From NCBI GenBank assembly GCA_036338435.1, contig JAYZCG010000013.1, positions 1 through 40,477 of the forward strand: DNA of 40,477 nucleotides. Direction: 5' to 3'. Position numbers and translations under genes: made by a program. How positions within the stretch are numbered: the stretch's first letter is position 1; each line of letters opens with the position of its first letter. Positions 16,888 through 25,211 of this stretch are shown here, in pieces. The DNA comes from JAPYTY01 sp036338435. GTDB taxonomy: Bacteria; Acidobacteriota; UBA6911; RPQK01; JADFOI01. The notes under the pieces were generated by a model that was not told the origin of the DNA, did not search any database, and worked only from the letters and a program-made list of their open reading frames with translations.

Positions 16888-18753
16888 ATGTATAGATACC
16901 GTATGTGGATCGTAGTTGTAGTGATCTCTTTAAGTGTTTCTGTTGGCTTAGCCCAGCAGACTGCCGACACAGTGTTGTACAACGGTAAGATTCTGACAGT
17001 GGACGAAAATTTTAGCACGGCCGAAGCCGTGGCAGTTCGTGGCAACAAGATTATGGCCGTGGGTAGCAACGATGAGGTGCTCGAGGCGGCAGGGCAGGAT
17101 ACGCTCAGGATTGATTTGAAGGGGAAAACGGTAACCCCAGGGCTAATCAACACCCATGTGCACCAGGAATCTCCTGGAGGCTATGGTCGTGATCTGACTG
17201 CCGCACAGCGTAAGCAATATCCCTTAAATTTCAGGGCTGTCAGAACTAAGGACGACGTCCTTGAGCAGATCAAGGATGTTATTGAGGCGTTCCAGTTTGA
17301 GCCAGGCGAGTGGATCCAGTTTTCCACTAACCCGAGGGGAGAGCAGGCTAGGATGCTCTATGACGAATTGAACCGATGGGAACTGGATAAGGCTGCCCCG
17401 GACAATCCCATTGCTTTGTCCATGGGGATACCGATTTTGAACATGGCTCTGGTAAATAGCAAGGCTATTGAAGCGCTGTGGGCCAAGCATGGTGATTTTA
17501 TTGAAACCTATGGACGTTATTGGATTGATGACTCCGGAAGACCTGATGGCCACTTTGAGCCTCCGGCCGTCCGAACCCTTGTACAAGAGTTCCTGCCGGA
17601 ACCCGAGGTCGAGGTCATGGCACCACTCTACAGGAGAGCTCTTGAGGAACGGGCCGCGTTGGGTGTAACGACCATTTCAGGGGGTCTTCATGCTTTTTCT
17701 GTAGACGTGTACAAATGGCTCGATTCTCGCGGTGAGATGCCCCTGAGATATGGCTACGGTGTTAGTTGGACCTTTGGGATGCCAGGAATGGACATGAAGC
17801 AATACGAAATGGGGGGTGGCACCGACACGGTTTGGATTACTTCGATGAGTCCTCGGGCAATTGATGGGGCAGGTTCGAGAATGTGCATTTCACTCGATCG
17901 AGATTCCCAGGCAGTGACCGATGCTGCGGGAGAAGTGAGTGGGATGATGGGACTTTCTGCGATTTCCGAGTGGTGGCCGCGAGGTCAATGCCATATGGAT
18001 ATTGAGTATAGTGGAGGTACTCGAGGAGCGCGTATAAAGCGCAACTACTTCCCGGAGTGGTTTACTGAGGTGGCCCGGGACGGCCTACGTTCCGCAAATA
18101 ATCACGTATCTGGGGATGAGTCCCACTCCCGCTATCTATCGATGCTAGAACGTATAGACCGAGACAATCCAGGAGCGGTAAAAGGCTGGGCCATGGACCA
18201 TTGCAACATGATCGATCCCCGAGATATTCCACGTGTGGCAAAACTTGGACTGATGTGGAGTTGCCATATGGTCAACGCCGTGGCGACACCTGTGGCTGCC
18301 GCCTTCGGCGAAGAGGTGTTGCACACCTATGCCGTACCGATCAAGTCGATGATCGATGCAGGGATTAACGTTTCCCAGGAGGGACATTGGGACGAATTAG
18401 AACTCTTGATTACCCGAAAGGATGATAGTGGCAAGGTCTGGGGACCCGACCAACGGGTGGATCGGGAGACTGCTCTGAGAATCTCCACTCAGAACGGGGC
18501 CAATTATGTCCTGAAAGGGGACAAGCTTGGGTCCATCGAGCCAGGAAAGTTAGCTGATCTGGTAGTCATCGATCGCGATTATCTGGCAATGCCAGAGGAC
18601 GACATTTCTGAAATTCGGTCCTTGTTGACTATGATGGGAGGCAAATTTATTTTTCTACGGTCCGATTTTTCCGACGAGCACAACTTAAGGCCAGTCGGTG
18701 CGGTCATTAGCACCTATGAGGCATTGCAAAAGCGTAGGCCATCAAGGTTCTGA
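16888..18753 (+). CDS. Exported YtcJ-like amidohydrolase (copy 2) with a changed metal-site motif
   Basis: 621-aa paralogue of the 6506 gene. A Sec signal peptide ends near VGLAQQT. HxH is present in INTHVHQE, the third His in NNHVSGDE and the fourth in AMDHCNMID. The position where copy 1 has YGADTHDDPERHP reads VSQEGHWDE and is about five residues shorter, so the usual catalytic Asp of the GAD motif is gone; Asp or Glu in HWDE could substitute. The C-terminal ADLVVIDRDYL is conserved, with about 30 extra residues after it. AGGGGG 8 nt before the ATG supports the start. It stands alone on the plus strand after a 256-nt gap. Confidence 0.87.
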   Translation: MYRYRMWIVVVVISLSVSVGLAQQTADTVLYNGKILTVDENFSTAEAVAVRGNKIMAVGSNDEVLEAAGQDTLRIDLKGKTVTPGLINTHVHQESPGGYGRDLTAAQRKQYPLNFRAVRTKDDVLEQIKDVIEAFQFEPGEWIQFSTNPRGEQARMLYDELNRWELDKAAPDNPIALSMGIPILNMALVNSKAIEALWAKHGDFIETYGRYWIDDSGRPDGHFEPPAVRTLVQEFLPEPEVEVMAPLYRRALEERAALGVTTISGGLHAFSVDVYKWLDSRGEMPLRYGYGVSWTFGMPGMDMKQYEMGGGTDTVWITSMSPRAIDGAGSRMCISLDRDSQAVTDAAGEVSGMMGLSAISEWWPRGQCHMDIEYSGGTRGARIKRNYFPEWFTEVARDGLRSANNHVSGDESHSRYLSMLERIDRDNPGAVKGWAMDHCNMIDPRDIPRVAKLGLMWSCHMVNAVATPVAAAFGEEVLHTYAVPIKSMIDAGINVSQEGHWDELELLITRKDDSGKVWGPDQRVDRETALRISTQNGANYVLKGDKLGSIEPGKLADLVVIDRDYLAMPEDDISEIRSLLTMMGGKFIFLRSDFSDEHNLRPVGAVISTYEALQKRRPSRF

Positions 18754-18840
18754 AATGGTGACTGGGGGGTGCGGTAGGTCCTGTGGGTAGGGACAATTTT
18801 TATATTGGCTTTGGTTCTAAGTATGGACGGTAGTGTAAAA

Positions 18841-19101
18841 CTAATGATCAACGTATTTGTCCTTCCAGAGCTTGAGATGAGTCTCATATAAGTCGTCCCG
18901 CATTTCTACAAACTTCCCATCACAGGTGTGTTGGGAAGGGGTTTCTACGGGATTGGAGGAATAATACACTATATTCTTGAAAGCCCCTTGCCGGGTCGTG
19001 AAGTGTATGTGGGTAGGATGTTCTGAATTTGCAATCAACATGTAGAAGAGGACAACCATCCCAAGAATTACTACAGCTGTAATGACAAGCCCTCGTTGCA
19101 T
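18841..19101 (-). CDS. Small single-pass membrane protein of unknown function
   Basis: 86 aa from ATG 19101 (GGAG 6 nt upstream), or 90 aa from ATG 19113, where that GGAG would be inside the coding region. One hydrophobic helix at about residues 4-23 (ITAVVILGMVVLFYMLI) is followed by a polar tail of about 60 residues with many charged residues and one cysteine (HTCDGK). The layout resembles a periplasmic domain tethered to the inner membrane. I recognise no family. It is divergent from the [2Fe-2S] protein gene at 19221 and shares a 120-nt promoter region with it. A clear Shine-Dalgarno and the membrane helix support it being real. Confidence 0.55.
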   Translation of the reverse strand: MQRGLVITAVVILGMVVLFYMLIANSEHPTHIHFTTRQGAFKNIVYYSSNPVETPSQHTCDGKFVEMRDDLYETHLKLWKDKYVDH

Positions 19102-19122
19102 CGTTTTCTCCATCTTGCAGAG

Positions 19123-19135
19123 GATAATTGTTATC
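19123..19135. promoter_or_regulatory. Short palindrome GATAA-TTG-TTATC
   Basis: Perfect 5-nt arms around a 3-nt centre, located 21 nt upstream of the 19101 start and about 85 nt upstream of the divergent gene at 19221. This size and symmetry fit a repressor operator, but no regulator is encoded nearby. Confidence 0.25.
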
Positions 19136-19220
19136 TGCCTACATGTCTTATCCTGTCATGCTATCCTATTTCCATCGGAAGGAAATTTGTAGCATCGTTT
19201 TAGGACTCTAGTCAATAATC

Positions 19221-20249
19221 ATGGACACAATTAAAATGGCCGGGTTAAAAAAATTCGAGTCATTTCTCATCGGATTTGATGAAAAATCTTGGTTCGAAGC
19301 GCTAGACAACCTTTCACCTCTAATTCATCCAGTTGATCAAGATGCGACTCGTATCTGGTTTGCTTTTTGGCCTTTGCATCTCCTCCGAATAGTTCAGGAG
19401 GCAGATAATATTGAACAAACGGAACTGGAACTGGAACTAAAAGGACAGTATAGACTCGATAAATGCCTCGCTTTTTCAATCCGTTTTCTGTTTGGGTCTA
19501 GGTACTGGTCTGAGGTAAAAGAGGCGGTCTATGACCATGCGGTAGCCTCGACTCCCAGTGATGAGGGTTTGGCTCATCACATTCAAATCATTGCCAAACA
19601 GCTTGCCTCGGGCTTACAGATTCCCGAGACTCATGTGACAGGGATCACAGCTGTCGCCCTGATGGCTTTACGGCAGGTCGGATTAGATGTTTTTGATACA
19701 AGTTCCGTCGCAACTCACTCTCCCAAATCCTCTCTAAAGCAAATTTTAAAAACACGTGCCACCAAGAACCAGGGAGGTTTGCTACGCTTTTTGAGTACGG
19801 TCAATGCCAAGTATAGTGTTGTTTTTAACGAACACGAAAAAAACTCTTTTTTCCGGGCCATCCACGGACAGGATGTTTCGATGGCCGCTGGGATGACCCC
19901 AGGAGACTATCAAGAGATTGACCCCAGATGCACTGAGGGACCGGTTCCTTTTCAATGCCGGACGGGGACTTGTGGGACTTGCTGGATGGGTGTTTTAAGT
20001 GGGAAGGAAAATCTATCTCCGATTAGTGCCTGGGAAAAGGACCGCTTGAAATGTTTCGGTTACGATTTTGGGAGCTATGATCAGGAGCCTTTTCCTCCTA
20101 TTCGCCTCTCTTGTCAGGCCCAGTGTTTGGGCAATATCTTCATCACGGTTGCCCCATGGAATGGGATTCTCAATGTTCAGCGCTTTGCTGTAGATGGAGA
20201 ACCAGAGGCAGTGGCTAATCTGGAAGATTCTCCGTCGGGACAGTCTTAG
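19221..20249 (+). CDS. [2Fe-2S] ferredoxin-domain protein with unknown N-terminal half
   Basis: 342 aa, no signal peptide. The C-terminal third is a plant-type [2Fe-2S] domain: C246-x4-C251-x2-C254 (in FQCRTGTCGTCWMG) and the fourth ligand C298 in RLSCQAQC; C302 is nearby. This is a one-electron carrier. The first 200 residues are mostly helical and match nothing I recognise; they include an aromatic stretch IWFAFWPLHLL and a region rich in paired charges. ATG 19221 has no clear Shine-Dalgarno; an ATG at 19236 is an alternative. It is followed after 154 nt by a Tat-exported flavoprotein, suggesting an electron-transfer pair, but their predicted compartments differ unless this protein acts during cofactor loading or is bound to the membrane. 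Confidence 0.83.
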   Translation: MDTIKMAGLKKFESFLIGFDEKSWFEALDNLSPLIHPVDQDATRIWFAFWPLHLLRIVQEADNIEQTELELELKGQYRLDKCLAFSIRFLFGSRYWSEVKEAVYDHAVASTPSDEGLAHHIQIIAKQLASGLQIPETHVTGITAVALMALRQVGLDVFDTSSVATHSPKSSLKQILKTRATKNQGGLLRFLSTVNAKYSVVFNEHEKNSFFRAIHGQDVSMAAGMTPGDYQEIDPRCTEGPVPFQCRTGTCGTCWMGVLSGKENLSPISAWEKDRLKCFGYDFGSYDQEPFPPIRLSCQAQCLGNIFITVAPWNGILNVQRFAVDGEPEAVANLEDSPSGQS

Positions 20250-20403
20250 AATGGTGAGAGATCGAGAGATATCCTAAATTAGAGCGAAACGAATCTAGTA
20301 GGGAACAGCAGAGTGGATGCCTGGGACGGCCGATGTGATTCGGGTAGATGGTGGATCAATCGTCCGTAGGTAGCCATGTATGTCACATTAGGACTGGGGA
20401 ATC

Positions 20404-22251
20404 ATGAAATTTTTTCAGAAAAAGAAAAAAAAGATTAGTCGCCGAGAGTTAATTCAAAGAGCGGGCATAGGAAGCGTTGCCTTGGCAGGAGCAAGTACTA
20501 TGTCTCCCTCCAATGCACAGCAGAGGGACAGTTCTACTATACCCAGTCAGTGGGATCTGGAGGCCGACGTTGTTGTTATTGGATCCGGGGCTACGGGTCT
20601 TCCTGCCGCTATCCGGGCAGCTAATGAGGGGGTTTCGGTGATTATTGTTGAGGCGAACTACGACAGTGGAGGACATGCCCTCCTGAGTGGGGGAAATGTT
20701 GCTCTTGGAGGTGGAACAAGTCTCCAGAAGAAATATGGGATCAAGGATTCTCCAGACCTTCTTTTTCAGGATCTCACTGATTGGTCTGTTGTGGAATCTA
20801 ATGGTATGCCAGATTATCGCTACAATGATCGTGGCATCCAGCGCGCTCTGTCCGATAATGAAGCTTCGACTTTCGAATTTTTGGTCGAAAATGGTGTGAT
20901 GTTCGAAGATAGGGCTCCAGATACACGGGGAGGACACGCCATAGGAATCTCTGCACCCCGAGAGAACCACTGTTTTTGGAACAAAAAACCCAGCTTGGAG
21001 AGTCCGGCAGGGTCGGGTGGAACAAATCTTATGAGGCCTTTGGAGGCCAGTGCTCGCAAAAAGGGCGTACAATTTTTACTGAACTATCATATGGATGTGA
21101 TTTTCCGTGAGTCGCCTAACTCAGGAAGGGTTCTGGGAATTAGCGCCAGTTATACTCCCACTATTCTGCCAGGATCCACGACTCCCCTGAGGGGGTTTTC
21201 CTCCCATGGCAATATCGAGATGAATGTGCCAACAGTTACTGTGAAAGCTAACAAAGCCATAGTGATTGCCACTGGTGGAGGTACGGGCAATGTTGAGTTT
21301 CGCAGGATGTTTGACCCGAGATTGACTGAGGAGATCCAGTATGGTGGGGCTCCCTTTTCTCCTCAGGATGCCAGTGGAGAATTGGCTAGTATGGCCATAG
21401 GAGCGTCTCTCTGGGGTACGGCAAATCAAACTTTTGAGAGAAATGGATTTATTAGAAAACGCAATCTTGTTGGGGCTCAATACCTTTATGTTTCTTGGAC
21501 CCCTGATAGCCCAATCTTTCCTCTAGTTCGTGCCACTGGTCTCCGCCTTCGTAACTGGCAAAATGTAATTTGTGTCAACCAGGTAGGCAAGCGTTTTTAC
21601 AATGAGTTGATAGGCAATTGGCCAGACGGGAGTGTTCACAAGTTTTTGGATCCGTATATTCCAGCAGATTGGCGCAACACTAGAAGAATTAAGTACGATC
21701 CTCATAACTTCATCGACGCGGCTCTGGCCATGAACGATGGATCGACGCCTCCGGACTACAGCCCTGGCCCCACTTGGGTTATCTTTGATGCTGATGCGAT
21801 CAACCGGGAAGGATGGGCTATAGGGCCTCCCTTCACCGACCCCCTTTACTTTTTTGGTGCGAACACACTCACGGAATTATCTTCAAAACTATCCCAGAAC
21901 CCATACCAGAAGTCGGAGATGCCCTCCGAAAATCTGGAAGCAACCGTTGCAAGATACAACTCGATTGTTGAGTTTGGTCATGATGTAGATTTTGAAAGAC
22001 CTAATCCCACGTACAAGATAGAAGTTCCTCCATTCTATGCTGCGTGGGCTGGCCCCGTCGTGCATGATAGCTATGCAGGACTCAGAATAAACATGAAGTG
22101 TCAGGTTGTAGACACGCAGGGTAGAGTTGTTCCAGGCCTCTATTGTGGAGGAGAATCTGCCGGAGGTTGTAGCCAGCATGGAACGGGCCGATGTACTACC
22201 CAGGGCTATATAGCCGGTAAGTACGCTGCTATGGAGCCCAGCTTGGTATAG
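20404..22251 (+). CDS. Tat-exported FAD-dependent oxidoreductase (FAD_binding_2 / ketosteroid dehydrogenase-like)
   Basis: 615 aa. The Tat signal is explicit: a lysine-rich start, SRRELIQ with twin arginines at 13-14, a hydrophobic stretch and SNAQQ as cleavage site near 38. FAD is bound through VVVIGSGATGLPAA (about 57-70), the GGHALLSGG loop, and the late motif VPGLYCGGES. The N-terminal third resembles the heme-flavoprotein at 2426 (GGHxxLSGG, GI.DSP), so they are paralogues, but this one has no heme motifs. HHTMGG of fumarate reductases is replaced by VHDSYAG. Folding with FAD before export fits Tat. GGGGA 4 nt before the ATG supports the start. Its neighbours are the [2Fe-2S] protein upstream and an exported hydrolase downstream. 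Confidence 0.9.
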   Translation: MKFFQKKKKKISRRELIQRAGIGSVALAGASTMSPSNAQQRDSSTIPSQWDLEADVVVIGSGATGLPAAIRAANEGVSVIIVEANYDSGGHALLSGGNVALGGGTSLQKKYGIKDSPDLLFQDLTDWSVVESNGMPDYRYNDRGIQRALSDNEASTFEFLVENGVMFEDRAPDTRGGHAIGISAPRENHCFWNKKPSLESPAGSGGTNLMRPLEASARKKGVQFLLNYHMDVIFRESPNSGRVLGISASYTPTILPGSTTPLRGFSSHGNIEMNVPTVTVKANKAIVIATGGGTGNVEFRRMFDPRLTEEIQYGGAPFSPQDASGELASMAIGASLWGTANQTFERNGFIRKRNLVGAQYLYVSWTPDSPIFPLVRATGLRLRNWQNVICVNQVGKRFYNELIGNWPDGSVHKFLDPYIPADWRNTRRIKYDPHNFIDAALAMNDGSTPPDYSPGPTWVIFDADAINREGWAIGPPFTDPLYFFGANTLTELSSKLSQNPYQKSEMPSENLEATVARYNSIVEFGHDVDFERPNPTYKIEVPPFYAAWAGPVVHDSYAGLRINMKCQVVDTQGRVVPGLYCGGESAGGCSQHGTGRCTTQGYIAGKYAAMEPSLV

Positions 22252-22313
22252 TGCGTGGCACAATCATTTGAAATGACGAGCAGTCGATGCTTACTTTTTA
22301 TCAATAAACTCGA

Positions 22314-22323
22314 TAACGCGTTA
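22314..22323. promoter_or_regulatory. 10-nt perfect palindrome TAACGCGTTA
   Basis: Lies 17 nt before the hydrolase start at 22341, between the flavoprotein and the hydrolase. The position would block transcription or initiation if a protein bound there. Too short to be sure. Confidence 0.25.
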
Positions 22324-22340
22324 GCAAGGATGGGCACAAA

Positions 22341-23372
22341 ATGAATCTTGTCAGAATGATTTTTACGAAAAATTCTATGGTTGGCTTAGTAGTTTTGTTT
22401 GTTTTGATTTCCACTCGGGTGGGAGCAGTGTCAATGGGAGAAGCTAAGTCGGTAGAGATAGACGGACTCACAACGAGCTATTTTGAAGGTGGAAAGGGTG
22501 AAGCCATGGTTTTGGTTCACGGAGGTGGATTTGGTTCTACGGTTTCAGCCAATTGTTGGCGACCTATTTTTGATCATTTATCCTCCCATTTCCATGTGTA
22601 TGCGATCGATAAGTTAGGACAAGGTTATACCGATAATCCTCAGTCGGAAGCTGACTATACAATGGAGGCGGTCACCCTCCACATCCACCGCTTTATGGAG
22701 ACACTCGGCATTCATAAAGTCCATCTAGTCGGACATTCCAGAGGAGCTTTGCCCACGATTCGGATAGCCATGGATCATCCCGAGCTGGTCGACAATCTTA
22801 TTTTGTTTAACAGTCGAACATTGTCTCCGGATGCTCCCGTAATGTCATCTCTCTCCGTTCAAGCTCCAGCTCAGGTTTTACCACCAACATCTTCTGCCAT
22901 TCCGACTCGGGAAAATATTCGTGACTCCCTGTTGTCCAATCCTGATGTTTACCACAAGGATTACGTAACGGATGAGTACGTTGAGGCCGAACTACAGGTG
23001 GCCCTCCTTCCCAAACTCAGTGAGGCTGTCGCACGGATGGATAAGATAACCTCTGATTGGGCAGAACGGCATCCTGAAGAGATACAGAAGAACCCGAGGA
23101 TTCGAAGTCGGTGGTGGTACAACCAGCTCAAGATCGAAACTTTCGACCGTATTAATGCAGGGTGGCTAGAAGCCCCGACTCTAATGATATGGGGGTTTAA
23201 TGACTCCTCCGCCCGTCCTGCCCTTGGTATGAGCCTTTATAGGATCATCGCGCTTGCGTCCGGGAGGGTTGAGTTTCATTTTTTAAACCAGAGCGGACAT
23301 TATGTTTTTCAGGAATATCCGCGTGAGGTTACCCAACTCATGGTTGATTTTGTTAGCAACTCAAAGAAGTGA
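22341..23372 (+). CDS. Exported alpha/beta hydrolase
   Basis: 343-aa alpha/beta-fold hydrolase of the MhpC/BphD-like kind. The N-terminal hydrophobic segment (MVGLVVLFVLISTRVGA) is a signal peptide or anchor. The oxyanion-hole region is LVHGGGFGST, the nucleophile elbow GHSRGA (Ser at about residue 134), the acid residue likely Asp in WGFNDSSARP, and the catalytic His in NQSGHYVFQE near the C-terminus, so the triad is complete. AAGGA lies 10 nt before the ATG. It follows the Tat flavoprotein by 89 nt on the same strand; both are exported, so they may act in sequence on one substrate, for example oxidation followed by C-C or ester cleavage. That pathway is inference. Confidence 0.88.
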   Translation: MNLVRMIFTKNSMVGLVVLFVLISTRVGAVSMGEAKSVEIDGLTTSYFEGGKGEAMVLVHGGGFGSTVSANCWRPIFDHLSSHFHVYAIDKLGQGYTDNPQSEADYTMEAVTLHIHRFMETLGIHKVHLVGHSRGALPTIRIAMDHPELVDNLILFNSRTLSPDAPVMSSLSVQAPAQVLPPTSSAIPTRENIRDSLLSNPDVYHKDYVTDEYVEAELQVALLPKLSEAVARMDKITSDWAERHPEEIQKNPRIRSRWWYNQLKIETFDRINAGWLEAPTLMIWGFNDSSARPALGMSLYRIIALASGRVEFHFLNQSGHYVFQEYPREVTQLMVDFVSNSKK

Positions 23373-23429
23373 ACATAAGTTGTGTCAAATGAGAACTCGA
23401 TTACACCTATTTGGGCAGGATGTCACTGA

Positions 23430-23792
23430 CTACTTGTGCATCGGGACGATCGTTCTCCGGTGTGTTCCTTCTCCGATCAATCTCTTGCCTTCGGTGACTC
23501 GCACCGCAAATAGTAGCTTGCGATCATCAACTTCTACCAGTTCGGACCAAACTGTAATTTTAGCCCCCAAATGTGCGGGGGCTTTGTGTCTGATATAGAC
23601 TTCGTATCCCACACTGGCGAAATCGGTAGGGAGCATGGGACTAATGAGCTTTGCCGAATTAAGTTCCATGTGTCGGATCATCATGGGTGTACTCAAGATC
23701 TGAATGCCTGTCGGAGAGACCACGTGTTCTTCTGCAACCGTCAGATCATATGTTCGCGTTATTCCAGGTTGAATATTATCGAATTGTGTCAT
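23430..23792 (-). CDS. Hot-dog fold acyl-CoA thioesterase, FlK-like
   Basis: 120-aa small cytosolic protein resembling fluoroacetyl-CoA thioesterase FlK and related acyl-CoA thioesterases. The helix-bearing motif ILSTPMMIRHMELNSA supplies the expected Thr and Glu, and HKAPAHLG the His of the catalytic site. Beta-strand pattern ITVWSELVEVDDRKLLFAVRV and IGEGTHRRTIV completes the hot-dog fold. ATG 23792 is chosen since GGTGGA lies about 9 nt upstream and the protein then starts directly at DNIQPG; a longer frame adds eight unconserved residues. It stands alone, convergent with the hydrolase gene. The physiological acyl-CoA is unknown. Confidence 0.85.
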   Translation of the reverse strand: MTQFDNIQPGITRTYDLTVAEEHVVSPTGIQILSTPMMIRHMELNSAKLISPMLPTDFASVGYEVYIRHKAPAHLGAKITVWSELVEVDDRKLLFAVRVTEGKRLIGEGTHRRTIVPMHK

Positions 23793-23962
23793 CTTGTTTA
23801 TCCACCGTGCTTGCAATTTAGACTACCTTATCAGATGGGTCAACCTAGATTTTCAGGGGGTCACAAGTCACCGTTGTGTGGTACAAGAGGGCCGCCTGAG
23901 GAACAAGACAGGTTCAAGTACTTGTACAATCTATTAGAACCGTTGTGAAGGGAGATGAGACT

Positions 23963-24127
23963 ATGTGGGCAACGCTCAAATGTTTTGTGAGACGTTTCAC
24001 CGGTGATGCTCATCTAGAAGCATTGCTTAGGCGCAATCGGGAAGCGCTCGAAAGAAAACGACGGGAGGCTAGAGTTTCTGCTCCTCCTGACAATGCAGTG
24101 ATGGAGAAACTGAAACAGAGCGCTTAG
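23963..24127 (+). CDS. 54-aa basic helical small protein
   Basis: Starts at ATG 23963 with AAGGGAG 8 nt upstream, a better initiation signal than many neighbours have. An initial amphipathic stretch (MWATLKCFVRRF) is followed by an arginine-rich helix (LEALLRRNREALERKRREARV) with heptad-like leucines, then a short proline-containing linker and a charged end. It could bind membrane or nucleic acid, or form a coiled coil. I know no family. It is flanked by convergent or divergent genes and appears monocistronic. An alternative GTG start at 23945 would put the Shine-Dalgarno inside the gene. Confidence 0.5.
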   Translation: MWATLKCFVRRFTGDAHLEALLRRNREALERKRREARVSAPPDNAVMEKLKQSA

Positions 24128-24148
24128 ATTAAGTCTACCGAACTGGCA

Positions 24149-24556
24149 TCAATCGCCAATGACATCAAAATTGGTAGATCGAGGTATCCTCACTTCACTC
24201 CACGCTGCTGCCCAGGGGGATCGGGCTGGGTGATCCGAGTAGGCCTCCTTACTTTCTACAGTGTCGAACTCCAGTACCAAACCATGGGTGCGGGTGATAT
24301 CGCCCACGACCAGAGGTTGTCTTAACTTACCAACCCATGCTCGTTGTAGTCCCGGCATGGCTACGACCAAATTTTCAGTAGCTTTCTTGAAGTTTTCAAG
24401 GCCTTGAGGGGTTGCGCCTTCAGCAATAGTCCAAGCGACAGCATGAACGGTTGTTTTCTCTAGTTTTGCCTGGCGTTGTCCCATTACCCATCCTGCCAGG
24501 AAGAGGGTAGATCCGATCAGGAGGAACATAGATGTTAGACTAATATTTCTTTTCAT
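24149..24556 (-). CDS. Exported Dabb-like (stress-responsive alpha/beta barrel) protein
   Basis: 135 aa. An N-terminal hydrophobic segment (SMFLLIGSTLFLAGWVMG) is a signal peptide or anchor. The rest is a Dabb domain: a first strand HAVAWTI, a helix with LENFKKATENLVVAMPGL, strand HGLVLEFDT, and the characteristic YSDHPARSPWAA with the conserved HP near the end, finishing in STNFDVIG. Dabb domains form dimeric ferredoxin-like barrels; many act on small polyketide-like or lipid molecules, many have no known role. GAGG overlapping the stop of the DUF2911 gene serves its ATG, and the two genes are separated by 6 nt, so they form an operon. Confidence 0.8.
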   Translation of the reverse strand: MKRNISLTSMFLLIGSTLFLAGWVMGQRQAKLEKTTVHAVAWTIAEGATPQGLENFKKATENLVVAMPGLQRAWVGKLRQPLVVGDITRTHGLVLEFDTVESKEAYSDHPARSPWAAAWSEVRIPRSTNFDVIGD

Positions 24557-24562
24557 AAGTCC

Positions 24563-25174
24563 TCAATCGATAACGATGACATCGATGGATGTTTCCAACT
24601 GTAGGCTTCCCCAGGCCACTTTCAAAGTAACGTCCGTGGGATTTTCCTTCGGGTATTCCAAGGCGACCACAAGATTTTCGACAACTTCACTTGTTGCCGA
24701 AAACTGCATGGGTACCGTGAAATCGATAGTTGCTTTGGCAATTTCTGAGGCATCAAGCTTGGCCTCCCGAATTGCATCTGGATTCATAAAGGCTAGACTC
24801 CAATCAGCACCATCCTGGGACCGATGAATTCCAAGATAATAGGATCCCACACTGATATCACGGTCACCAATTTTCAAGGGGACATTAGTGTCCAGAACAC
24901 TCCAGAAATTGCTTCCCATGCGCCAGACTTGGCCTTTGGTCATCTTGTCAAAAAGGCCTAGTTCTTCGTATTCAGCTTTCCACGCTGGTTGTCCATAAGT
25001 AACCACCAACCCGCCAATAAAGCTATTGGTAGACGTGTTCCTATAAAGCACCCTCGATGCCCCACGTTGGTCCACTCTTCCTCCCAGGGCCACTAAGGAG
25101 GCCTCCTGAGCGTAGAGGATGGGGACGACTAGGGTCAAAAGTGCCAAGACACAAATATGTTTTTTCATTTTCAT
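24563..25174 (-). CDS. Exported DUF2911 protein
   Basis: 203 aa from ATG 25174 (GGAG 6 nt upstream; a GTG at 25186 would add four residues). The Sec signal peptide ends around ILYAQEA. The body carries DUF2911 hallmarks: VVTYGQPAWKA near the start, GQVWRMGSNFWSVL in the middle, and VGSYYLGIHRS with the following WSLAFMNP. The domain is a periplasmic beta-sandwich of unknown function widespread in Bacteroidota, Gemmatimonadota and Acidobacteriota. It lies 6 nt upstream of the Dabb gene and 37 nt downstream of the msrA frame, so the three may be co-transcribed. Confidence 0.82.
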   Translation of the reverse strand: MKMKKHICVLALLTLVVPILYAQEASLVALGGRVDQRGASRVLYRNTSTNSFIGGLVVTYGQPAWKAEYEELGLFDKMTKGQVWRMGSNFWSVLDTNVPLKIGDRDISVGSYYLGIHRSQDGADWSLAFMNPDAIREAKLDASEIAKATIDFTVPMQFSATSEVVENLVVALEYPKENPTDVTLKVAWGSLQLETSIDVIVID

Positions 25175-25211
25175 ACCTTTCTCCACCCCTTTCGGGATTG
25201 TCTATGTTATT

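Noticed and set aside
18800..18830. Possible terminator GTCC...GGAC followed by ATTTTT after amidohydrolase 2
   Set aside because: Stem is only about 4 bp with a 9-nt loop; too weak to call.
20449..21072. 207-aa minus-strand open frame
   Set aside because: Antisense to the Tat flavoprotein signal and FAD region; low-complexity residue mix typical of a shadow frame.
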